Origin: Oscillospiraceae bacterium
GTDB lineage: Bacteria > Bacillota > Clostridia > Oscillospirales > Ruminococcaceae
Assembly (NCBI GenBank): GCA_016302225.1
Contig: JAEDOB010000041.1
Span: 1-11,915 of the forward strand
Length of the DNA: 11,915 nucleotides
Direction: 5' to 3'
The notes beneath the pieces were generated by a model. The model did not search any database. It was given only the letters and a program-made list of their open reading frames with translations, and had not been told where the DNA came from. Positions 7,701-11,915 of the stretch are shown here, one piece after another (position 1 is the first letter of the stretch; each line of letters begins with the position of its first letter). A program made the position numbers and the translations under genes.

Positions 7701-8248
7701 CCGGTCAGATAAAGGACGTGGAGGTTTCCAAGAAGGAGATCGAGCGGCTTATTGAGGAGCTTACGGAGAATATGAAAAAGCAGTTCTCCGAAAGCTTTGA
7801 AGCCATAAACACAAACTTCAAGCAGATCTTCGTGGAGCTTTTCGGCGGGGGACGGGCTGAGCTTACCCTTACCGACCCCGAGGACGTTCTGGAATCGGGC
7901 ATTGAGATAAATGTTGCACCGCCGGGAAAGGTCATTAAGAATCTGTCGCTGCTGTCGGGCGGTGAACAGGCGTTTGTGGCTATTGCAATTTACTTTGCTA
8001 TCCTCAAAATAAAGCCTGCGCCTTTCTGTATTCTTGACGAGATCGAAGCGGCGCTTGATGATGTGAATGTTTCAAAATATGCGAAGTATCTTAGCAATTT
8101 CTACGATACGACGCAGTTTATCGTGGTCACTCACCGTCGGGGAACCATGGAAGAAGCTGATATTCTTTACGGCGTTACAATGCAGGAAAAGGGTATTTCA
8201 AGGCTTCTGAGAATGGAGCAGCCTCCTGCCGATATTGACACCGAATAA
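4685..8248 (+). CDS. smc: Chromosome segregation protein SMC
   Basis: SMC is the ATPase of the bacterial condensin complex with ScpA and ScpB, which extrudes DNA loops and helps separate daughter chromosomes. The 1187 residues match B. subtilis SMC closely in length. Layout: N-terminal head (1 to about 170) with Walker A GPNGSGKSN (31-39) and the block GQGRVAEIVSAKSAERREIF; first coiled coil (about 170-515, Glu/Lys/Ala-rich heptads); hinge (about 518-660) beginning GGIRGSVAQLI and ending in the glycine-rich GGSFTGGSSN; second coiled coil (about 670-1010); C-terminal head with signature LSGGEQA (1090-1096) and Walker B CILDEIEAALDD (Asp1118, Glu1119), then the switch His in VVTHRRGTMEEAD. All catalytic elements are present; the signature has Gln where Lys or Arg is common. 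The ATG follows AAGGAAG (4672-4678) by 6 bases and lies inside the radical SAM gene (20-base overlap). scpA and scpB are not in this window. Confidence 0.98.
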   Translation: MYLKSLELQGFKSFPDKIKLEFGKGMTAVVGPNGSGKSNIGDAVRWVLGEQSSKTLRGAKMEDVIFAGTQYRKAVGFAAVTLNIVNDKGLLSIDEPEVSVTRKLYRSGESEYLINGRQVRLKDILELFMDTGLGRDGYSIIGQGRVAEIVSAKSAERREIFEEAAGISKFRYRRAEAERRLAAAEENLVRLRDILSELEGRVEPLRIQSEKAQKFITLSEEKKSLEISVWMKRLDELKETLDELNEKLLISKAGHENTSAELNRTETEAAEFFRGMQEATAKIEQLRSRLLEAEQENQQLHSDIAVFENDISHCRAAIEEIEEIRKNSENVNRENERLMTEKLAEIDEIKRKIEECTKGAEEAEENFRRLIGEQESFSKDFEAAGAELNKLYIRQSELKVSLAAGETSLDDIKASIVRAAENEETQRIAAENLVKERAEITEGIKLLEERGDEQSNRLNGLERLYKGKAEKLSAAEKELSDISFAIREKQQRINLLSDLENSMEGFAHSVKTVIKAGQSGRIGGIRGSVAQLISTSPEYSLAIETALGGAMQNIIVDNEETAKRCIRFLQESKAGRATFLPITSVRGNVLRENGLENCDGFIAIASELAEYDDEYKGIFASLLGRIVIAEDIDLAALIAKKYGYKFKIVTLDGQVINAGGSFTGGSSNRSNGMLSRKNEIETLSAEAEKLAEKQRTAQAQADKLRSETDKLKIDTEDAREQLQVISNDKVRFEAEIRRIDGVSEQTKNASEFAAEQTRLLKEKLSEQEKTLKNDSAELEKISAEISEKESEVSVGREKNDEFAAERDKLSNLISEMKLSKIALEKDEQAAHDAVEQIKKNAEKINDDSANQLLRIKMQEKIIEEKRALIEERKQALAAAGDNAAKINGQISELRDKHSEFERKTNENRIKSSELTDTRESYATEITRLEERCASVRKTEDGIISEMLEQYNISRSEAAEIAVPVEDMLIAQRDLNDVKQKIRSLGHVNVAAIEEYKEVSERYEFMSGQIKDVEVSKKEIERLIEELTENMKKQFSESFEAINTNFKQIFVELFGGGRAELTLTDPEDVLESGIEINVAPPGKVIKNLSLLSGGEQAFVAIAIYFAILKIKPAPFCILDEIEAALDDVNVSKYAKYLSNFYDTTQFIVVTHRRGTMEEADILYGVTMQEKGISRLLRMEQPPADIDTE

Positions 8249-8255
8249 TCGCCTG

Positions 8256-8263
8256 AAAGGGGA
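8256..8263 (+). promoter_or_regulatory. Ribosome binding site for ftsY
   Basis: AAAGGGGA lies 7 bases before the ATG at 8271. This selects MGFFEKIKAG as the FtsY N-terminus over an ATG at 8235 that falls inside the end of smc and has no such site before it. Confidence 0.65.
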
Positions 8264-8270
8264 TAGTTTT

Positions 8271-9602
8271 ATGGGATTTTTTGAAAAAATAAAGGCGGGT
8301 CTGAAAAAAACCAAGGACAGCCTTATGGGAAATATCGAGCGGGTGCTCAATTCCTTTACCAAGATAGACGAGGAATTTTTCGAGGAGCTGGAGGAAACAC
8401 TGATAATGTCCGACCTGGGTGCGGAAACCTCCATGGCTGTCTGCGACGAGCTGAGAAAGCTTGTTAAGGAGCAGGGGCTTACATCTCCCGATGACATAAA
8501 AAAGGCACTCAAATCCATACTTGTGGAAATGCTGGGCGAGGACAAAAAGCTTGACCTTTCCACAAAGCCGTCGGTCATTCTCATTATCGGCGTAAACGGT
8601 GCGGGAAAAACTACCACTATCGGAAAGCTTTCGGCAAATCTGAAAGGTCAGGGCAAAAAGGTTCTGGTTGCGGCTGCGGACACGTTCAGGGCGGCGGCTG
8701 TTGAGCAGCTGGAGGTCTGGACGCAGCGTGCGGGCGTTGACATTGTGAAGCATGAGGAGGGTTCAGACCCCGCATCTGTCGTATTTGATGCGCTTTCCGC
8801 TGTTAAGGCGAGGGATATGGACGTTCTTATCTGCGACACGGCAGGACGTTTGCACAACAAGAAAAATCTGATGGAGGAGCTTCGCAAAATAAGCCGCATT
8901 ATTCATCAGCAGGCAGAGGGCTGTTCTCTGGAAACGCTGCTTGTTCTGGACGCCACAACGGGACAGAACGCCGTAAATCAGGCGAAGCTTTTCAGCGAGG
9001 TTGCGGACATTACGGGTATTGTTCTGACTAAGCTGGACGGCACAGCAAAGGGCGGAATCATCGTTTCCATTCACAAGGAGCTGGGCATTCCCGTAAAGCT
9101 TGTGGGTGTGGGCGAAAAGCTGGACGATTTGCAGGAATTTTCCGCAGAAGCCTTTGTGGACGCTCTCTTTGACGAGGAAACGGATTTCGATTACAACTAT
9201 CACCGTCTATACGATCGTCTTGACGATGGTATTGATGACAGCGAGGAAGAAGCAAATGAAGAAGCTGTTCCCGAAGAAAATAATCAGTCCGAACAGGAAG
9301 AAGCGGCTGTCGAAGCGGTTGAAGAAGCTGCTGAGATTTCCGAAGAAAATATCCCCGAAGAAATAGAGGACACGGAGATACCGTCTATGGAAGAGGGAGA
9401 TGTTATGGCAGTTCCCGACAGCGGCGATGAAGCTAACGGGGAAGATACGGAAGTGTCGGGCGATATTTCCCCCGCAGGGATCTCCGAAGAAATTCCCGAA
9501 AATACCGAAGAAAACAGCGGCAAAAAGAGCCTTAAAGACGGCAAATTCGGTTTCCTGTTCAAGGAAATCACATTTGGAAAAAAGAAAAAAGATGGTGAAT
9601 AA
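8271..9602 (+). CDS. ftsY: Signal recognition particle receptor FtsY, with acidic C-terminal extension
   Basis: FtsY is the membrane-bound SRP receptor; its GTPase pairs with Ffh to hand ribosomes making membrane proteins to the SecYEG translocon. The protein has 443 residues. A basic amphipathic start (MGFFEKIKAGLKKTKDSL) resembles the membrane helix of B. subtilis FtsY. The N domain spans about 20-95. The G domain has GVNGAGKT (107-114), DTFRAAA (137-143), DTAGRLHN (189-196), TKLDGTAKGG (253-262) and VGVGEKLDDLQEF (278-290), with the core ending at ALF, residue 300. Most FtsY proteins stop there. This one continues 143 residues: 301-416 holds about 46 Asp/Glu and no Lys or Arg after Arg316, and 418-443 is a Lys/Phe-rich tail. 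E. coli FtsY also has an acidic domain, but before the NG core. The reading frame through the extension is intact and runs to a stop 2 bases before rdgB. It follows smc by 22 bases. Function is secure; the extension is of unknown role. Confidence 0.96.
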   Translation: MGFFEKIKAGLKKTKDSLMGNIERVLNSFTKIDEEFFEELEETLIMSDLGAETSMAVCDELRKLVKEQGLTSPDDIKKALKSILVEMLGEDKKLDLSTKPSVILIIGVNGAGKTTTIGKLSANLKGQGKKVLVAAADTFRAAAVEQLEVWTQRAGVDIVKHEEGSDPASVVFDALSAVKARDMDVLICDTAGRLHNKKNLMEELRKISRIIHQQAEGCSLETLLVLDATTGQNAVNQAKLFSEVADITGIVLTKLDGTAKGGIIVSIHKELGIPVKLVGVGEKLDDLQEFSAEAFVDALFDEETDFDYNYHRLYDRLDDGIDDSEEEANEEAVPEENNQSEQEEAAVEAVEEAAEISEENIPEEIEDTEIPSMEEGDVMAVPDSGDEANGEDTEVSGDISPAGISEEIPENTEENSGKKSLKDGKFGFLFKEITFGKKKKDGE

Positions 9603-9604
9603 CT

Positions 9605-10177
9605 ATGAGAATTATACTTGCTACCAACAATAAAAACAAGGTCCGTGAGGTGGGAGAGATTCTTTCTCCTCTGGGCTATGAGGTCATTTCGCAGGCGGAG
9701 GCTGGCGTTGACATTGAGGTGGAGGAAAACGGCGTTACCTTTGAGGAAAACGCTTTTCTAAAGGCAAATGCCGTTCACAAGCTGACAAACGAAGCCTGCA
9801 TTGCCGATGACAGCGGTTTACAGGTGGACTACTTAAACGGCGAGCCGGGGGTGTATTCAGCAAGATATGCAGAGCCGGGACACCGCTGTCAAAAGGTGCT
9901 TGACAAGCTGGAAGGCATTGAATATGACAAGCGCACGGCGAGATTTGTCTGCTGCATCTGCTATATCGGCAAGGACGGCGAAGCTAAGACATTTACGGGC
10001 AAATGCGAGGGACATATCGGGTTTGAAAAGCGGGGCACAAACGGCTTCGGCTACGACCCCATTTTTATGGTAGGTGAAAAATCCTTTGCGGAAATATCCG
10101 CAGAGGAGAAGAATAAGATTAGTCATCGTGCGGACGCACTTTTACAGCTTGCCGAATACCTCGGCGGAAAGGACTGA
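9605..10177 (+). CDS. rdgB: XTP/dITP diphosphatase (RdgB/HAM1 family)
   Basis: The enzyme hydrolyses deaminated purine nucleoside triphosphates (dITP, ITP, XTP) to monophosphates and pyrophosphate, keeping them out of DNA and RNA. The 190 residues fit the family. Visible blocks are ATNNKNKVREVGEIL (6-20), VEENGVTFEENAFLKA (39-54), ADDSGLQVDYLNGEPGVYSARYA (67-89, with catalytic-type Asp68 and Asp69), GFGYDPIF (147-154) and KISHRADAL (171-179). The segment between SARYA and RTARFVCC (about 90-110, EPGHRCQKVLDKLEGIE) lacks the Asn-containing 'N-x-x-K-L-L' form seen in E. coli and B. subtilis; this looks like a family variant rather than damage. The start lies 2 bases after ftsY, with GGTGA (9594-9598) inside the last ftsY codons as the ribosome binding site. 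Confidence 0.95.
   Translation: MRIILATNNKNKVREVGEILSPLGYEVISQAEAGVDIEVEENGVTFEENAFLKANAVHKLTNEACIADDSGLQVDYLNGEPGVYSARYAEPGHRCQKVLDKLEGIEYDKRTARFVCCICYIGKDGEAKTFTGKCEGHIGFEKRGTNGFGYDPIFMVGEKSFAEISAEEKNKISHRADALLQLAEYLGGKD
10168..10173 (+). promoter_or_regulatory. Ribosome binding site for yhbY
   Basis: AAAGGA lies 8 bases before the ATG at 10182, at the very end of rdgB. It selects the MLTSKQRAKL start over an in-frame ATG at 10074, which would add 36 residues read out of frame through rdgB. Confidence 0.6.
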
Positions 10178-10181
10178 TACT

Positions 10182-10469
10182 ATGCTTACAAGCAAACAGC
10201 GTGCAAAGCTCAAGGGCATTGCTTCAACGGAGGACACTATTTTTCAGGTGGGCAAGGGCGGCATTCCCGACACAATGACCGCTCAGGTTGACGACGCACT
10301 GAGGGCAAGAGAGCTTATCAAGTGCAGAGTGCTGGACAGTGCCATGCTTTCTCCCGCAGAGGCTGCAAACGAATTGGCTGAAAAGACAGGCGCAGAGGTG
10401 GTTCAGGTCATAGGCAGCAAGTTCGTGCTTTACCGCAGAAATCCCAAAGAGCCTAAGATAACTCTGTAA
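10182..10469 (+). CDS. yhbY: YhbY family RNA-binding protein (CRM domain)
   Basis: YhbY is a small single-domain CRM protein associated with pre-50S ribosomal particles and thought to help 50S assembly; the equivalent B. subtilis gene is yqeI. The 95 residues cover the whole domain: LTSKQRAKLKGIA (2-14), the RNA-binding loop motif QVGKGGI, a helix DDALRARELIKCRVL, AEAANELAEKTGAEVVQVIGSKFVLYRRN and a short polar tail. The typical GxxG-like loop (GKGG) is intact. The start is 4 bases after rdgB. nadD follows 4 bases after the stop, as in B. subtilis yqeI-nadD. Confidence 0.95.
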   Translation: MLTSKQRAKLKGIASTEDTIFQVGKGGIPDTMTAQVDDALRARELIKCRVLDSAMLSPAEAANELAEKTGAEVVQVIGSKFVLYRRNPKEPKITL

Positions 10470-10473
10470 TGCT

Positions 10474-11067
10474 ATGGGAAAAACGGCAATTTTCGGCGGG
10501 AGCTTTAATCCCGTTCACAATGGGCATATTAACCTTGTCAGAGAGATGATAGAAGAAATTCACCCCGACAGAGTTATTATCGTTCCCACGGGAATTTCAC
10601 CCTTTAAACAGGGGATAAAGCCTATGTTTTCGGGAGAGGACAGGCTTGAAATGTGTCGGCTGGCTTTCGGCGTGTTTCCCGAATGCTCGGTAAGCTCCTA
10701 TGAGGTTGACAATGAGGGAGTCAGTTACACGGTGCTGACACTCAGGCATTTTCGGGAAATGTACCCCGATGATGAATTGTTTTTCATAGTGGGCAGCGAT
10801 ATGCTTTTGTCCCTTAAAAGATGGTACAGATTTGAGGAAATAATGAGCCTTGCAACCATTGCGGCGGCTTCCCGTGAGGACGGAGATTTTGATATTCTCC
10901 GAAAGGCTGCTGACGAGCTGTCACAATTTGGCAGGGTTCTCCTGATAAAAATAACGCCCTTTCCGCTTTCTTCCACAGAAATTCGTGAAAAAATTGAAAA
11001 CAAGCAGGATTTCTCTTGCTATTTGCCCGAAAAAGTTGTAAAATATATTTTGGATAAAAATGTTTAA
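10474..11067 (+). CDS. nadD: Nicotinate-nucleotide adenylyltransferase
   Basis: NadD joins nicotinate mononucleotide and ATP to give deamido-NAD and pyrophosphate, an essential step of NAD synthesis. The 197 residues are normal for the family. Nucleotidyltransferase motifs are GGSFNPVHNGH (8-18, with the HxGH pair His15/His18), IVPTGISPFK (36-45), FFIVGSDMLLSLKRWYRFEEI (103-123, with GSDM and Trp117) and the C-terminal SSTEIR (166-171) that binds ATP phosphates. No good Shine-Dalgarno site precedes the ATG: the 20 bases before it are the end of yhbY and contain no GGAG or AGGT run. With only 4 bases from the yhbY stop, translation most likely restarts from ribosomes finishing yhbY. yqeK follows 17 bases later. 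Confidence 0.96.
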   Translation: MGKTAIFGGSFNPVHNGHINLVREMIEEIHPDRVIIVPTGISPFKQGIKPMFSGEDRLEMCRLAFGVFPECSVSSYEVDNEGVSYTVLTLRHFREMYPDDELFFIVGSDMLLSLKRWYRFEEIMSLATIAAASREDGDFDILRKAADELSQFGRVLLIKITPFPLSSTEIREKIENKQDFSCYLPEKVVKYILDKNV

Positions 11068-11073
11068 GCGGTG

Positions 11074-11078
11074 GGTGA
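11074..11078 (+). promoter_or_regulatory. Ribosome binding site for yqeK (TTG start)
   Basis: GGTGA lies 6 bases before the TTG at 11085. An in-frame TGA at 11076-11078 means no longer start is possible, so this site and the TTG define the beginning of yqeK. Confidence 0.6.
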
Positions 11079-11084
11079 ATTGCT

Positions 11085-11654
11085 TTGATAGGAAATGATG
11101 AGCTTTTAGAGGTTCTGCGGCTGCGGCTTTCAAAGAAACGTTTGCAGCACAGCAAAAATGTTGCCGATGAAGCCAAAAGGCTTGCCGAAAAATACGGTGC
11201 AGACCCCGAAAAGGCGTATACGGCGGGGCTGCTTCACGATATTTGCAAGGAGATACCGCCCGAGGAGCAGAAAAACTATGTGCTTCTCAGCCGCAGAGAT
11301 GTCTGCGATGCCGAAAAGGAAGTGCCTGCGCTCTGGCATTCCATTGCGGGGGCGTATTATGCGGAATTTGTGCTGGGCTGTCATGATGAGGATATTCTCA
11401 ATGCGGTGAGATACCATACGGCGGGGCGGGGAGAGATGTCCCTTTTAGAGGAGATAGTGTATATGGCGGACCTTACCTCCGCAGACCGCAGCTACAAGGA
11501 CGTTGCCCGTATGCGAAAGCTGGCGTCGTCTAACCTGAAAAAGGCTATGCTGGAGGCGGTGAAGTTTTCCGTTTCCGACGTTATGGCAAAGGGCTCCCTT
11601 ATTCCCGTGCATACTATCAACGCATACAACCGCTATTGCAGGGAAGATAAATAA
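11085..11654 (+). CDS. yqeK: YqeK-type HD hydrolase (symmetrical Ap4A hydrolase)
   Basis: YqeK proteins are metal-dependent HD-domain enzymes that split diadenosine tetraphosphate into two ADP. The 189 residues fit the family. The HD metal ligands are all visible: His22 (LQHSKNVA), His51-Asp52 (GLLHDICK), His85 (LWHSIAG), His111 (VRYHTAG) and Asp129 (YMADLTSADR). The tail (SLIPVHTINAYNRY) is also typical. The start is a TTG, because an in-frame stop lies 7 bases upstream and no in-frame ATG or GTG occurs near the N-terminus; GGTGA is 6 bases before it. The gene lies between nadD and rsfS, the same order as in B. subtilis. The first residue will be Met although the codon is TTG. Confidence 0.94.
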   Translation: MIGNDELLEVLRLRLSKKRLQHSKNVADEAKRLAEKYGADPEKAYTAGLLHDICKEIPPEEQKNYVLLSRRDVCDAEKEVPALWHSIAGAYYAEFVLGCHDEDILNAVRYHTAGRGEMSLLEEIVYMADLTSADRSYKDVARMRKLASSNLKKAMLEAVKFSVSDVMAKGSLIPVHTINAYNRYCREDK

Positions 11655-11661
11655 ACTTTTC

Positions 11662-11667
11662 AAGGAG
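11662..11667 (+). promoter_or_regulatory. Ribosome binding site for rsfS (TTG start)
   Basis: AAGGAG lies 8 bases before the TTG at 11676. An in-frame TAA at 11670-11672 rules out a longer protein, so the TTG is the only sensible start. Confidence 0.65.
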
Positions 11668-11675
11668 TGTAATAT

Positions 11676-11915
11676 TTGGAACAGATAGAATATATAAAAG
11701 CCGCTGTTAAGGCACTTGACAGCAAGCGTGCAGAGGATATAAGAGTTATCGGCATCGGTGACCTTACTATCATTGCGGACTACTTTATCATTGCCGACGG
11801 TACAAGCTCCACACAGCTGAGGGCACTTGCCGATGAGGTGGAGTTTCAGTTAAAGGAGCTGGGCAAGGCTCCCGAAAGAATTCAGGGAAACAGTCAGTCC
11901 AACTGGATAGTGCTA
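11676..11915 (+). CDS. rsfS: Ribosomal silencing factor RsfS, 5' part
   Basis: RsfS (YbeB/Iojap family) binds ribosomal protein uL14 on the 50S subunit and blocks joining of the 30S subunit, lowering translation when nutrients run short. The window holds the first 80 codons and ends exactly on a codon boundary, with the frame still open; the family is about 105-120 residues, so roughly a quarter to a third is missing. Family motifs are AVKALDSKRAEDIRVIGIGD, then ADYFIIADGTSSTQLRALAD, a helix, and near the edge QGNSQSNWIVL, which normally continues with a D-[FY]-G block just past the edge. The TTG start is set by the in-frame stop before it and by AAGGAG 8 bases upstream. It begins 21 bases after yqeK, the usual neighbour. 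Confidence 0.93.
   Translation, partial: MEQIEYIKAAVKALDSKRAEDIRVIGIGDLTIIADYFIIADGTSSTQLRALADEVEFQLKELGKAPERIQGNSQSNWIVL

Noticed and set aside
8235..8270. A longer FtsY beginning at the ATG at 8235
   Set aside because: It would overlap smc, has no ribosome binding site, and the start at 8271 has AAAGGGGA in place and the typical FtsY beginning MGFFEKIK.
10074..10181. A longer YhbY beginning at 10074
   Set aside because: The added 36 residues are out-of-frame reading of rdgB; the family begins at MLTSKQ and AAAGGA precedes the ATG at 10182.

Overview
The window looks like chromosomal core sequence from a low-to-mid-GC Gram-positive anaerobe of the Clostridia, most likely Oscillospiraceae (Ruminococcus-like). 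This rests on the gene order plsX...rnc-(Elp3-like radical SAM)-smc-ftsY, on the pairing nadD-yqeK-rsfS, on strong AAGGAG/GGTGA ribosome binding sites and on TTG starts. The genus is an inference from remembered family sequences, not a computed placement.

The layout is unusually simple. Thirteen genes all lie on the + strand and are packed end to end. The largest gap is 35 bases, three neighbouring pairs overlap, and I see no terminator, RNA gene, insertion sequence, repeat array or CRISPR. From left to right: the 3' end of an AT-rich unknown gene (1-189); a small two-helix membrane protein of YcxB-like appearance (176-730); RNA 2'-phosphotransferase kptA (744-1283); plsX (1288-2301); a hexapeptide-repeat sugar O-acetyltransferase (2337-2954); rnc (2970-3677); an Elp3-like radical SAM protein (3664-4704); smc (4685-8248); ftsY (8271-9602); the XTP/dITP pyrophosphatase rdgB (9605-10177); yhbY (10182-10469); nadD (10474-11067); yqeK (11085-11654); and the 5' part of rsfS (11676 to the window end).

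Functionally this is a growth and housekeeping operon or super-operon. It covers phospholipid initiation (PlsX), RNA processing and modification (RNase III, KptA, the radical SAM protein), chromosome compaction (SMC), membrane protein targeting (FtsY), nucleotide pool cleaning (RdgB), NAD synthesis (NadD), dinucleoside polyphosphate removal (YqeK) and ribosome assembly or silencing (YhbY, RsfS). It joins two clusters that are separate in Bacillus subtilis (plsX/rnc/smc/ftsY and yhbY/nadD/yqeK/rsfS), with rdgB at the joint.

Most genes are ordinary. The points that stand out are: (i) an FtsY with a roughly 115-residue acidic segment and a Lys/Phe-rich tail placed after the NG GTPase core rather than before it; (ii) kptA, an NAD+-consuming RNA repair enzyme whose bacterial substrate is unknown, inside the plsX operon; (iii) a sugar O-acetyltransferase gene where acpP is usually found; (iv) an Elp3-like radical SAM protein without its acetyltransferase domain; and (v) a sharp fall in GC at the left edge. 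I did not find a convincing new multi-gene system.
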